From the NCBI GenBank assembly GCA_020722815.1, contig DYKB01000024.1, forward strand, positions 1 to 64,000: a stretch of 64,000 nucleotides of DNA. The letters run 5' to 3'. The notes beneath the pieces were generated by a model that did not search any database, was not told where the DNA came from, and was given only the letters and a program-made list of their open reading frames with translations. Below, piece after piece: positions 1 through 10,400 of this stretch. Both the position numbers and the translations under genes were made by a program. This DNA is from Caldithrix sp. Lineage in GTDB: Bacteria > Zhuqueibacterota > Zhuqueibacteria > Thermofontimicrobiales > Sulfurfontimicrobiaceae. The stretch's first letter is position 1, and every line of letters begins with the position of its first letter.

Positions 1-43
1 TTTATAAATACTTATATGTTTTTGTGTGTTGATTTATGAATAA

Positions 44-660
44 TCCAGGTTAAATACTACATTTGGAACATCCATTTTTGAGCCCGTCGCCGAAACTTTA
101 GCTTGTTTAAATTTTAAGCGTGCTTTAACACAATATTTCGTCGGTGATACTATCAGTGAATTAGCACAAACAGAAATTCAACGAATAATAAATGAACTTA
201 CTCAAGGAAGTAATCCTGATAAAATTAATGAAGTTGAAAGAATAAGAAAAGTTTGTAATCAGGGCAGAATGAATAATATTAAACTGTTAAAGTAGATTTA
301 TTTTTACAAAATGATAATCAGGTTTATTTATTTGATTTAAAAACAGCCAAACCTAATGTTAGTAATTTTAAAGATTTCAAGAGAACATTGTTAGAATGGA
401 CTGCTATTTTTTTAGCAAAAGATCCTGAAGCGAAAGTTAATTCTTATATTGCGATTCCATATAATCCTTATGAGCCTAAACCTTATGAAAGATGGACATT
501 AAAAGGAATGTTAGATTTACAAAATGAATTGAAAGTAGCAGAGGAATTTTGGGATTTTCTTGGTAACGGAAAAATTTATATGGAATTATTGAACTGTTTT
601 GAAAGAGTAGGTATAGAAATTAGACCAGAAATTGAAAAATTTTTTCAAAAGTATAAATAA
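44..660 (+). pseudogene. TdeIII-like type II restriction endonuclease, frameshifted remnant
   Basis: Two adjoining frames together give one protein resembling the TdeIII family of type II restriction enzymes, which cut DNA at a short specific site. The first frame (from about 44) reads FGTSIFEPVAETLACLNFKR and runs to a stop at 293-295. The second starts in effect at 283 and continues VDLFLQNDNQVYLFDLKTAK to the stop at 658-660. The DLK of that stretch fits the D-x-K of a PD-(D/E)xK nuclease core, and NPYEPKPYERW and EEFWDFLGNG further on look like family signatures. The frames join if one A is restored in the A run at 281-283. No start codon or ribosome site is visible upstream, so the 5' end also looks lost. 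No partner methyltransferase gene is in the window. The family call is from memory of the motif pattern and is moderately sure; the frameshift is seen directly. Confidence 0.6.
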
Positions 661-691
661 ATGCATTATAAGTTATAAAGAGGATATTAAA

Positions 692-1021
692 ATGCTTGAA
701 GATGAATACAATGCGTTAATACACTATATTGAAGGAATGGTTTCCGATGGCGTAAAATTAGTTCATGGAGGGAGAGTTTTCGAGTGGGTTGATACGAAAA
801 TTCTTGATCAAATTGCGAAAATAAAGGAATTAAAAGAGGGACTGGTTTCACCGTCTTTAAATCCTGGTGATCAATTAGTTAATAGATATAGTGGTCAAAA
901 AATGTGGGTGATTAATTGGGATGAAAATACAGTATATTTAAATCCGGATTTGCCAACAATTAAATACCCCAAAGATAGGTTAATGGAAGAATATATTGTT
1001 GTTAAAAAAGCCACCTTATAA
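692..1021 (+). CDS. hypothetical protein, 109 aa, beside the restriction-enzyme remnant
   Basis: I do not recognise this protein. The frame is open further upstream, but the ATG at 692 has a purine-rich site (AAAGAGG) about 7 bases before it and gives MLEDEYNALIHYIEG, so I chose that start. The product is soluble and charged with no signal peptide or membrane segment. The N-terminal half looks helical (a Lys/Glu-rich stretch around residues 35-48), and the C-terminal half has alternating hydrophobic residues with several aromatics, as in a small beta fold. It follows the endonuclease remnant by about 30 bases on the same strand, so it may be an accessory of that lost restriction locus. That link rests only on position. 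Confidence 0.5.
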   Translation: MLEDEYNALIHYIEGMVSDGVKLVHGGRVFEWVDTKILDQIAKIKELKEGLVSPSLNPGDQLVNRYSGQKMWVINWDENTVYLNPDLPTIKYPKDRLMEEYIVVKKATL

Positions 1022-1023
1022 TT

Positions 1024-1164
1024 AGTGTTTGTCCGCAAACGCATCCGGTACTGTCATTGCGAGGAGCGTTTTGGCGACGAAGCAATCTCCGCTGTTTAAC
1101 GATGGGATTGCTTCGGCAAAAAACGCCTCGCAATGACAGGGTTTTGAATTTTCGGACAGGCACT
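1024..1164. repeat. dispersed inverted-repeat element, family A, copy 1
   Basis: The ends, AGTGTTTGTCCG and CGGACAGGCACT, are imperfect inverted repeats. Inside, TGTCATTGCGAGG near the left pairs with CCTCGCAATGACA near the right, and GAAGCAATCTC pairs roughly with GGGATTGCTTC. The whole unit of about 140 bases can fold into one long hairpin and has no coding capacity. A related copy lies at 44119-44274 in the opposite orientation. This is typical of MITE-like or REP-like elements moved in trans. Confidence 0.75.
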
Positions 1165-1166
1165 CA

Positions 1167-2112
1167 TTAGCTTGCTTGCATCTGCTTGTCAATAAGTTTG
1201 TGAATCTCAAGTGGAATACCTTTTCTGGAATCCCTTACCAATGAAAGTGCCGCTTGTTCACATTGCGGAATACAGGCACCACAGCCCAGGCACCTGCCTT
1301 CATCGGGAATGAGTTGCCCATCCTCGAATCGCAATGCTTTAAATTGACCAAAATCAACACAATGACCACAGTTTATACCGTTGGATCGATCAATTTGTAT
1401 CAGATAACCAGATGGTGCCAGCATGGGAATTCCATTTCGAAAGGCTTGCATTGCACCACAGCAGCGGGCACAGCAATTACAGATGTCGTAAAATCGATCC
1501 AGCATGGCATCTTTGAAGAAGGCATGATGCACAGGTCCACGCTTGCTCCACTTCCAAAATTTCCTCGGCTTCCTGTCGGGTAAGCCAGCGCGAACATTTG
1601 GGATGATGTTCGATGATAAAACTGGCAAACGGTTCACCGATAATGAGACAGACATCCAGGGGCAGGCAAGGGTTGGCCCGAAAAGCCCGGCAGGGACATT
1701 CCAGCGCAACAATATGTTTTGGATTTTTTAAAACGATATCACGGGCTAACGAATAGGGAATCACCTGCTCCAGGTCACCGAGATCAATTGACAGATTCAG
1801 CGACATCAGCCGTCAGGCTTCTTCAAGTGGTACCACTTTACCATGATACGTATCCGCAAAAGTTGAATTTCGGGTCTGACCTTCAGATTTTTTACTGGAA
1901 TGTAAAAATTTTTCAATTATCCACCAGATGGGGACCAGCAGGCGGGCTAACCGATGTTCACCGGTCGCAACACCAATGTAAAGATACGGCCAGCGTGAAT
2001 AAACATACCCATGAAGCCAATCCAGAAATGAATAATTGTTTAATTTTTTGCCTTCCGGATAAAAAGAACAGGTTGAGGGTTTGATTAATTTTTGGAAAAT
2101 TTCGTTATTCAT
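1167..2112 (-). pseudogene. 4Fe-4S ferredoxin-type protein, broken by a stop and a frameshift
   Basis: Three pieces read as one iron-sulfur protein of about 315 residues. Piece one starts at the ATG at 2112 (MNNEIFQKLIKPSTC) and ends with VVPLEEA at an in-frame TGA (1813-1815). Piece two continues in the same frame (RLMSLNLSIDLGDLEQ, then VALECPCRAF) to about 1540. Piece three is in another frame and holds the cysteine-rich end: ICNCCARCCGAM, INCGHC, then CLGCGACIPQCEQAAL, a 4Fe-4S binding motif. The frames join near 1535-1545, where about one base seems missing before GPVHHAFFKDAM. A CGA-to-TGA change would explain the stop. Related intact proteins are electron-carrier-like ferredoxins of unclear partner. 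Two lesions make it a probable pseudogene, although sequencing error cannot be excluded. Confidence 0.75.
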
Positions 2113-2182
2113 ATCCGGTATTCCAGTTTAGTCGGTATTATTTCCGATTTCAATTTTATATGGTGAAACTATTTGCGGTCAC

Positions 2183-4558
2183 TTATTTAATTTTTTGTTG
2201 AAGCATACTCAGTTTAATGACTTTTTCTTCGGTTCCGGCCATTATTCGACAAAAATAGATGCCATTGGCGACTTTTACGCCATTATCATTCGTTCCATCC
2301 CAGATGATTTTATAGGTATTCGCGTCGTAAAATCCTTTCATCAGACTTCTGACTCTTCTGCCCATTAAATCATAAATGGTTAACTCAATGTTATTATCAA
2401 AATTTAAAAGAAGTGTTATCGTCGTGCTTTGTGTAAACGGATTCGGATAATTATTAACCAGATTGAACTGGTTCGGCAGGTCAACCGGATTGAATAAAGG
2501 TGTTGGTGATCCATTAAAGGAACAAAAGACAGTTGAGAAGAGATACATACTAATCTTGAAAAAGACTTCACCGGAATCTGGGGCAGCAAATGGAATGGCG
2601 CCGGAATTATAAGCCGCGTCGGATGAAGCAACGACCACCTCGTTTACCTTTCCTTTTTCTGGTAACTGGAGCTTAATATCAAAGGTAACTGGCTGGGGAG
2701 AGAAATTACCGGTCAGGGCATTAAAATTAATGAGATGAAGGATATAGTCATCCTGATACTGATACAATTCGAGATGAACTGTTGGCGGTGCATTTGTCGA
2801 AATCAAACGCGCTGCTGGGGGAATTTTATTTAGTGCGTTCTGCACAATAATTTCAATTCCGGATTCATTCTTTAAGTATCCTTTTCCGATTAATCTGTTG
2901 GTATAAAATCCATTTGGTGTGATTTGGGAGGTCGTAATGTCATGTATTACCGGAGCGCCAAATTCGTCCATCGTGAATGGGTAATAACCAGTTGCAATGA
3001 TGACCCCGCTGTTTTTCGAATATTGTACCAGTAATTGGCTTGCTTCTTTTGAGATACTGACCGGGTGCGGCATGATGAGGGCCTGGTATTTTTTTAAAAG
3101 GTCCTGATTTAAATATTGGATCGGGATGATATCAAATGGAATATGTTTGGCTACCAGAATATTTACCCAACCGCGATACTCGGCCAGATATTCTGTTTCG
3201 AGTAATCCATCTTTTGCATCATAAGTCCACCATTGTTGCTGCGGATCCGGTGGTGCGGTGGTAACATAGAGTGCTGTTCCAGCATCATAATCAAGAAAAT
3301 CACGACTGGAACTTGAGTATAAAATGGCGACTTTTGCCAGTGATTGACCCGAAAAGAGGTGATCCTGATAATTCGCGATGAAAGAAAACATTCGGGCCCG
3401 GTATGGTGGGCTGACGTTGGTGGTCATGAGGGGAATTTTTGTTTCATACGGATTTATTTGAGCCGCGATGGCTTCAGCCATGACCAGTTCCGCATCATTT
3501 TCTTCCAATCCATACGTAAAAGCCCAGGCTGGCCGCTTAAATCCCGATGCCCCCCGACAAAATTTATTAATGGCGATCAGGCTGTACCAGTCATTTAATT
3601 GTCCATTGCGCATGGCGTTATCGTCGCTCAGGGCATCAATCTCCCAGCAAAAAGTTAATCCCGGCACTTCCCCCATAAAAGACCCATCCAATCCCTGATG
3701 GGTTGCTGAATTATAATCGCAGGTGACAATTTCAACAATTACTTCAAAATTTGGATTTACTTTGCGCGCTTCATCTTTTAAATCGATTAAAAATTGATTG
3801 ATTTCCGTATGCCGCCAGTTCATCCACCGGCGAAAATTGAGATTAAAATTTTCCAAATCGGATTTAGTCGGAAATTTCATCGAAGTATCTTTTTCGAATT
3901 TTTGACGACAATACGGATTTGAACAGCACCAAACCCCAACAATGTCGTTGAACAGCGGCACATCAACCCAGACACCATCAACACCGGTAGCAACCAATTT
4001 ACGAATGCGTTCAAAGTAATAATCCCGATAGGGGGAAAGGTGACACATCCAGGCACTTTCGGCACCTGGATCAACCCAGAAGACCAGCCCCCCATAAAAG
4101 ACATTGGGCGTCATTTTGGTTAAATCGCTATAATCATTGTCAATATTATATTGTACCCAATCGGGATGGTCTTTATACATGGAGAAATGGCCGGATTTTT
4201 CTCCATCTGGCGTTAAAACTTCCAGTGAGGGATAGTACCATACCAATTTTAAGTCCAGGCTATGGGCAATCTTCGCTACCCGCGTAATAAATGCCATTTC
4301 AGAATCGTATTGTGCAATGGTGAAATAGTTGGATAATTCAGAATCGCCTTCAATAACCGATACACGCTGTGCCCGATACGCTGCCAGGCGTTCATAAATT
4401 TCCATATCGGTCAAATCTTTGAACATTTCTGCACCGGCAATCCGGGCTTTATAAACCCAATCATCCGAATACGGGAAAAGAGGTGAAACGAAAGTAAGCA
4501 TATAAACTAAAAAAACAAGAAAATTTAACCACAAAAAATTTTTTCTATCATCATTCAT
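2183..4558 (-). CDS. secreted glycosidase-like protein with type IX-style C-terminal domain
   Basis: 791 residues, exported. I place the start at the ATG at 4558, 8 bases after AAGGAG; an upstream GTG overlaps that site. Residues about 10-28 form a signal segment. Residues about 40-370 look like a TIM barrel of the hypothetical glycosyl hydrolase type, with VDGVWVDVPLFND, a CCSNPYC finger-like loop and conserved Trp/Tyr-rich segments. Residues about 410-560 resemble the flavodoxin-like trimerisation domain found after many GH-A glycosidases (YQALIMPHPVSIS, SGVIIATGYYPF). The tail, from NNYPNPF to about NGIYFCRIMAG, is a FlgD-like/type IX sorting domain that would target it to the cell surface. 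Substrate is unknown. It is last in a tight operon after a TolB-like lipoprotein (20-base gap), a PelB-like exporter and a PelA-like deacetylase, so a role in trimming that polysaccharide is a reasonable inference. Confidence 0.7.
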   Translation of the reverse strand: MNDDRKNFLWLNFLVFLVYMLTFVSPLFPYSDDWVYKARIAGAEMFKDLTDMEIYERLAAYRAQRVSVIEGDSELSNYFTIAQYDSEMAFITRVAKIAHSLDLKLVWYYPSLEVLTPDGEKSGHFSMYKDHPDWVQYNIDNDYSDLTKMTPNVFYGGLVFWVDPGAESAWMCHLSPYRDYYFERIRKLVATGVDGVWVDVPLFNDIVGVWCCSNPYCRQKFEKDTSMKFPTKSDLENFNLNFRRWMNWRHTEINQFLIDLKDEARKVNPNFEVIVEIVTCDYNSATHQGLDGSFMGEVPGLTFCWEIDALSDDNAMRNGQLNDWYSLIAINKFCRGASGFKRPAWAFTYGLEENDAELVMAEAIAAQINPYETKIPLMTTNVSPPYRARMFSFIANYQDHLFSGQSLAKVAILYSSSSRDFLDYDAGTALYVTTAPPDPQQQWWTYDAKDGLLETEYLAEYRGWVNILVAKHIPFDIIPIQYLNQDLLKKYQALIMPHPVSISKEASQLLVQYSKNSGVIIATGYYPFTMDEFGAPVIHDITTSQITPNGFYTNRLIGKGYLKNESGIEIIVQNALNKIPPAARLISTNAPPTVHLELYQYQDDYILHLINFNALTGNFSPQPVTFDIKLQLPEKGKVNEVVVASSDAAYNSGAIPFAAPDSGEVFFKISMYLFSTVFCSFNGSPTPLFNPVDLPNQFNLVNNYPNPFTQSTTITLLLNFDNNIELTIYDLMGRRVRSLMKGFYDANTYKIIWDGTNDNGVKVANGIYFCRIMAGTEEKVIKLSMLQQKIK

Positions 4559-4578
4559 CTGATCCACTCCTTAAAAAA

Positions 4579-5514
4579 TTATTTGGCAACCTTCACCATG
4601 AATAAATTTAAATTACCCGCTCTGGTTGATTCAAAAACGATAGAATTTCCATCCGGTGACCAGGCTGGTGCCCCATCATAAGCTGGATGTTGGGTGATTT
4701 GCCTGATATAATTCGTTGAATCGGCGTCGATGATGTAGATATCAGCCTCTCCGGTTCGATCACTGGAAAAAACGATATATTTACTGTCGGGTGACCAACT
4801 GGGATCCGTATCTTCAAATTTGGAACTGGTTATATTCCGAAGATTTTGTCCATCCGCATCCATAACCCAAATATCCCACTTACCACTCCGGATAGATTGG
4901 AAAACGATTCTCTGGCCATCCGGTGACCAATTCGGCTCAATATCATCGGCTGCATGGTCTGTCAATCGCGTTCGATTTTTACCGTCACTTTGTATTTTGT
5001 AAATTTCCCAGTTGCCAGCTTTATTGGATTGAAAGGTGATCCATTTCCCATCGGGTGCCCAGGTCGGCTCCCAATCCTGTGCCGGATCGTCCGTGATGCG
5101 AACCAAATCCGTTCCATCGAGTTTGATAGTCCAGATTTCATCATTCGAAACATGGTCCGAAGCGAAACACACCCGCTGCAAAACTTCATTCCATGATTCG
5201 CCGGGCATACTGACAACGTCGGCGTTCGGGGTACCAAATAATTTTGTTGAAGTCAACTTTCCGGTATCCAGCAGCCATATTTCAAAATTTTCTCCCTGGT
5301 AACTTCGATTATACATCAATAAATTGGTTCCTTTAATCCAGGCCGGATTCTGCGCCTCATTATCTTTGTAGAAAGTTAATTGAATTTCTGAATCAACGCC
5401 GGGCTGATAGTTATCCGAATCATCCTCATTTTCAACGTCTTTGCCTGAATCACAATTCATAATTAGTAATGTCAGGAAAAAAACAGCGAAATATTTCATA
5501 TTTTTATAATTCAT
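4579..5514 (-). CDS. TolB-like PD40 beta-propeller lipoprotein
   Basis: 311 residues. A signal peptide ends in a lipobox, TLLIMNC, so the mature protein is probably lipid-anchored through that Cys. The rest is made of repeated PD40/TolB-type blades with the usual core W-(A/S)-PDG-x-x-I-x-F-x-S, for example PTWAPDGKWITFQSNKAG, PNWSPDGQRIVFQS and PAWSPDGNSIVFEST, each followed by an IY/IW strand. Such propellers bind other proteins or sugars in the envelope; no enzymatic residue stands out. It sits 15 bases after the TPR/barrel gene and 20 bases before the glycosidase-like gene, within one operon. True TolB works with Pal and TolA; none of those is here, so it is more likely a partner of this operon's export system. 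Confidence 0.85.
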   Translation of the reverse strand: MNYKNMKYFAVFFLTLLIMNCDSGKDVENEDDSDNYQPGVDSEIQLTFYKDNEAQNPAWIKGTNLLMYNRSYQGENFEIWLLDTGKLTSTKLFGTPNADVVSMPGESWNEVLQRVCFASDHVSNDEIWTIKLDGTDLVRITDDPAQDWEPTWAPDGKWITFQSNKAGNWEIYKIQSDGKNRTRLTDHAADDIEPNWSPDGQRIVFQSIRSGKWDIWVMDADGQNLRNITSSKFEDTDPSWSPDSKYIVFSSDRTGEADIYIIDADSTNYIRQITQHPAYDGAPAWSPDGNSIVFESTRAGNLNLFMVKVAK

Positions 5515-5529
5515 CGTGGTCCCTATCGA

Positions 5530-7416
5530 CTAAAAAGTTGAATTAACGGTAATATAAAAACGACTTTCCTGATTTAATTTGAGAAGACCTTCAGTTATGT
5601 ATGGCGAACTGAATTTTTCGAAGCCAATTGCAAAATTTAATAGCCAATTCAATTGTCTATCCAGTTCAATCTGATATCCCCAGATGCCCTGGTCTTTCTG
5701 ATCACTCCCACCGAAAATTTCGGCTTTTAAAAAGATTGAATGCATTAAATGTTGTTCCGCCGTGATAAAAAACGTCGTTATTGTCTCATTTTTTGCAGTG
5801 GGATAGATTTCTCGTTCCTGATCAAAATTTAAATATTCATAACCAACCCCGACTGAAAAAGCTGTTTTGGTGTCATTAAAACCGATTGGATCATCTGTTT
5901 CCAAATTTTTAAATCGCCGTAATGTCCGAAATAGATTGAAAATAATTTCGCCAGTACCAATTCTGCCCTGATTATTATCCGAGAAGAGTTGATTTTGATA
6001 TAAAATATTCAATTCCAATTTTTCCCAGGGATTAAAATGAACGCCCAGATCAAGCTGTCCCTTTTGAATATTTTGGGAAAGTGCTAATGGTGTCAGGGTA
6101 ACAGGGCTATGGTCAAACATGGTTGAAAGCGCAAGCCCTGGGAAGACCTGATAATTTAAAGCGACTGAATAAAGAAATTGTGATTTATAATCCGAAATAC
6201 CTGAAGAAGCCGAAAGGAGTTGCAGCCCGCCGATATTTATTTTAAAATCCAGATTTTTAAATTTTTGAATCCAGCCGAATTGCCCCCGATAGAATCGGGC
6301 GAATTTCATTTTAGCAAGCTGAAAATTTTTCAGAACAGGAGCTTCGTGCGGGGCTTCCAGAAGAATGAAGCTGTTTTTAATAGCCAACCATGAGCCGACA
6401 ATGGGGCCTGGGAGCGTGACGTTTGCGACATTTTCCAGAAGGACTTTGCGATTTATAAAATTATATTCGTAATTGATAATATTGAAATTAACCGAGGGAT
6501 GATTTGCCAGATACATCGCATCAGCAATTTCTTTAAGTCGGGGTGTTTCCTGAAATTCTGATTCGTAGCGTTTTGTGCGATGGTAAGCCTGTTTTTGATC
6601 AAAATTTAAATATCCCTCGCCAAGCGCATCGCCATACGCCAGTAACAGGGCTTTTTCAATTTCATGATTTTCTTTTTCCAAAGCTAAAATTTTTTGATAA
6701 CTGGAAATTTGTTCCGGCAGGTTCCCCGTCATGCTATAGAGATTTGCGAGTTTCTTGCGAATTTCCACATTTTCAGGTTGAATTTTGAGCCAGCGTTCAT
6801 AAGTGTCAATTTCTTTTTTATCATTTTTTTGAAGGGCATAGAGGGTGGCCAGTTTTTTATAGGTCGCGATTCGATTCGGAACCAGTCGTAAGTGTCTTTC
6901 GAGTATTTTAATCTCCTCAGGATACATTTCATGCAAATCATATAATTTAGCAATTCGAACCAATAGTGCGGTATCGTTGGGACTTAAAGTCAATAATTCA
7001 TACGCAGTTTTCATTTCGAGGAGCGGTTCTTCATAGGTATAATAAATTTCCAGCAGAATTCGTCGTGTTTCGATATCATTCGGTCGCAATTCTGCCAGTT
7101 CACTGAGCATTCGAATGGCATAAGCCCAATTTTTAGTTTCCAGGGCAATTTTTCCCAGTTCCAATCGGGCAATTTCATTCTTTGGATCCAGTTGAATGGC
7201 ATTTTGATAGGTTAAAATCGCTGATTGGCTGATACCTTCCTGATAGAGCGCCCGGGCCTTTTCGATGAGAATCTGAACATCTTTATCAATACTTTTTTCA
7301 GGCGGCGGCTGACTTTCGACCCGGTAATCAGAGTAGGTTTGCGCTTCAAGAAAAGTGAAATTGAAAAGCAACACCAGTATGAAGAAAAATAATATTTTTA
7401 ATTTTAGAGAGCCCAT
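5530..7416 (-). CDS. PelB-like TPR protein with C-terminal outer-membrane beta-barrel
   Basis: 628 residues. A signal peptide (LKLKILFFFILVLLFNFTFL, cleaved near EAQT) is followed by about six TPR units (residues about 45-270; for example ILTYQNAIQLDPKNEIARLE). From about 300 to the end come many short amphipathic strands with aromatic girdles, and the last residue is Phe (YITVNSTF), the classic signature of an outer-membrane barrel. TPR plus barrel is the layout of PelB, PgaA and BcsC, which carry polysaccharide across the outer membrane. The 27-base distance to the PelA-like gene upstream supports the Pel comparison. It is shorter than PelB of Pseudomonas (about 1190 residues), with fewer TPRs. 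Another exporter family of the same layout is possible. Confidence 0.7.
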   Translation of the reverse strand: MGSLKLKILFFFILVLLFNFTFLEAQTYSDYRVESQPPPEKSIDKDVQILIEKARALYQEGISQSAILTYQNAIQLDPKNEIARLELGKIALETKNWAYAIRMLSELAELRPNDIETRRILLEIYYTYEEPLLEMKTAYELLTLSPNDTALLVRIAKLYDLHEMYPEEIKILERHLRLVPNRIATYKKLATLYALQKNDKKEIDTYERWLKIQPENVEIRKKLANLYSMTGNLPEQISSYQKILALEKENHEIEKALLLAYGDALGEGYLNFDQKQAYHRTKRYESEFQETPRLKEIADAMYLANHPSVNFNIINYEYNFINRKVLLENVANVTLPGPIVGSWLAIKNSFILLEAPHEAPVLKNFQLAKMKFARFYRGQFGWIQKFKNLDFKINIGGLQLLSASSGISDYKSQFLYSVALNYQVFPGLALSTMFDHSPVTLTPLALSQNIQKGQLDLGVHFNPWEKLELNILYQNQLFSDNNQGRIGTGEIIFNLFRTLRRFKNLETDDPIGFNDTKTAFSVGVGYEYLNFDQEREIYPTAKNETITTFFITAEQHLMHSIFLKAEIFGGSDQKDQGIWGYQIELDRQLNWLLNFAIGFEKFSSPYITEGLLKLNQESRFYITVNSTF

Positions 7417-7442
7417 AACTTTTTCCCTGTCATTGATTAGGT

Positions 7443-10400
7443 TTATTCGTTCCGGGTAAGTTTAACCAGATATTTCCCCTGATATCCTTTGAGGATTGTA
7501 TTAAATTTAAAATCACCATTTTTATCAGTTGAAATTGAATCATTTACGATAACGGCAGGCCTGGAATGTTGGTCCACTTTTTGAATTATTAGGCGATAAT
7601 TGTTTGCCGGTGGAAGATTGGCGATACAAAATTCACATTTGCCCAATCCACGCATTTGAAAAGAAACCAATTCGGAGGTCGCCTGCCATTTATCGACATA
7701 ATGACTGCAAGATTTCAAATAAACTTGACCGGGCAGATTATCACTCAAATATATATCATGCTGCATTTCGTCATTCAGGTGAACGTATAATGAATTTTGA
7801 TGATGAATGTAGCCAATAACACCGTTACAACGGTGGAGATCCGGGTACTGTTGGCAATTATCAAAGCGGATTGTTCGGAGTTCTCCCGGATGCATAATGC
7901 GAAATCCGCCTGCGGGCAACGCAAATTGGCGTAAATTAATAAAATCTTCGACAATGCCCACATATTCACTGGTAAATAGCGGCGCAATTGCTGAATTTGA
8001 ACAATAATCGTAAGCCTTTTTAAGCCCATCCAATCCTGCCTGTCGATCGCCAATATAGTAATGAATGTAGATATTCATTGGCATGATACGAACGGGTGTT
8101 TCCGTGCGTTTAAAATGATCGACCAGATTGGCCATATTATCAAAATTCCGAGTCCATCCTTTCGTATAAATGAAATCATTCGATGCCGAAGTATGATATT
8201 GCCAGTAGCCATTAACCCGGGTCGCACGCGGGCATAAAGTGGAATATGAAGGAAAGCGAGTATCAAAAATGGGATCACCGCCATTCATATTTCGAACAGA
8301 TAAATGTTCCAGCCGTTCCAATGGCCTTTCATCAGGATTACAGCGGCCAGACCAGAGATATAAATTAACCTTTTTAGCTGGCGGCAATAGATTTTTTTCG
8401 ATAAACCGGACACTGGCATAAATCTCCTGGTCGTAATCAAGTCCCTTAACCTCCCATTCCCACTGGTCATTCATTAATCGTGCATCCATATCACCATGAC
8501 GCCAGTCATACGGGTGGGAGTAGCTATGAGTAGCAGGTTCAATATTCTCCAGTGCAAAAATCGATTTTGCAACCAGATAACCCCGATTATAAAATGGGAA
8601 TCCTTTTTCTTCAATTTCTTTGGTAATAACCGAAGCTGATATTGGTAAGGGATATTTTTTAAGAATCTGGTCACGCACAAATTCTGAAGCATAACTTTTT
8701 AGATCAATCAGGGAGATGCCGGTTAAACCATCACCATCGATATGCGAATAAAAAATTCGTCTGCCATTTAAGGTTGTCACATCCGGAATTGGAAGGTTTT
8801 TGAGATCAAAGGCTTCGGTAAAAAACTGAAATGGGTTGATGCGCCAGAATCCGATCGGTTCATTTTCAGCCGTTTCCAACTCGCCACGACCTTTCAGTAC
8901 GGCATTTAAATTTTCCATCCACTCTTTATTCTTAATTCCCTCTTTAAAAGGCGTCTCATCCAGAGCAATCCCACCTTTTGAAGTGATGACAATCGCATCG
9001 ATTTTTCCGATACGGGAATCGGATAGGGTTAGATAGACTTTATTGGCTGGATTTTCAGAAGTTACTTTTGTCAGGATTGGTTGCATTGCTTTCAGGTCAA
9101 CCGGTGCTTCAAAATCCAGCATTTCATTGGATTTGTGAATGATTTTTTGCTTTTTTCCGGGTAATATTTTCAAATCCCAATAGCGCAAATCGAGGGATTT
9201 AAATGCCGCCTTCACATTCGGCGTCGGCAATTGATTTTTTTGATCATAAATCGCTCCAAAATTTCCGAAGATCACAACCTTTATCCCGTTTTGAATTTGC
9301 TCCTGAAGCCAGTCAACATAATCGGCTGAATTTTTCAGGACTGGATCATGAAACCAGGTCAGAATCCCCCGAAATTTTTTCATTTTTTCGACGGTTGGCA
9401 GTCCTTTTTGCAGATCCCAATGCTCGACCAATAAACCCAGATGATTTAATATAACTTCGGCGCGGGTGCGAATGGGATTTTGATCCAAATCCGGACTTTC
9501 TGCACCATCATAGAGCGCCAATATCCAGCGTTTGATCTCATTTGGTGCGTCAGGTAGTGATGAAGCCGATTTTAATGGCATTTCTATTTTTTGTTTGAAT
9601 TCATCCGTTAAAATTTGAGCATGTGTTATCATCGGAATACTGGCTGGTAATTGCTTTGCTGGATAAGTCAAACAATCTTTTAAAAAGGCGGCAAGATTTA
9701 TTCGAAATTTGAGTTGATTTTCGTTGGCATCCCATTTCATCAGATAGCCTTCGAATGCCATTCCGCCAAAGGGTGTCCGCACAATAAATGCACTTTCTGA
9801 GTTCGCTTGATCATTTCGCGTAACCTCCAGATATATTTTATTTTCAGGATGGACTGAATGCCAGGTATAATAGTGGGTTAAATCGGTTTTAACGAGAGGA
9901 AGATCTTTTTCAACCATTGTAGGCTCTTTGCTTTTGATTTCCAGAACGGTGGAATCGCCGGTCCAGCCGCCAAGAAATTCGAGGCCAAAAGGATAGAAAA
10001 AATTATTAAGCTTTGACCAGATAATCCACCAGTCGATAGAAAGATCGTGATTGGTAGCGGAAACGTTCTCTTTAAATGCTTTAAAAGCGCCAAAATTTCC
10101 AAGAATAATCACTTTACGACCGGCCAGAATTTGATCGAGCAGCCAATCGATATACTGCTCCCCATCCAGCATTTCGGCTGTTTGAAACCAGCTTAAAATT
10201 GCCGCATAATCCTTCATCACGCTGGCTGGCGGGAATCCATTTTCAATAAAGTGGTAATCAGTAGCGTAGCCCATTTCCAGGAGTGGTTTAAAAGCAAAAC
10301 GATGGATGTAGCTTTCCGATGCTATCGGATTTTCAGCTTTCTTTAATAGCCCCAAAACCTTTTTTTGAGGTAAATCCTGTTTCCGAACAGGTCTTGAAAG

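Noticed and set aside
1254..1731. Plus-strand open frames opposite the ferredoxin-type pseudogene
   Set aside because: They are the complement of conserved Cys-rich coding sequence and show no protein-like features of their own.
1813..1815. In-frame TGA as a possible selenocysteine codon in the ferredoxin-type gene
   Set aside because: No selenocysteine family match, no evident SECIS hairpin looked for with success, and a second lesion (frameshift) lies in the same gene, so a nonsense mutation is simpler.
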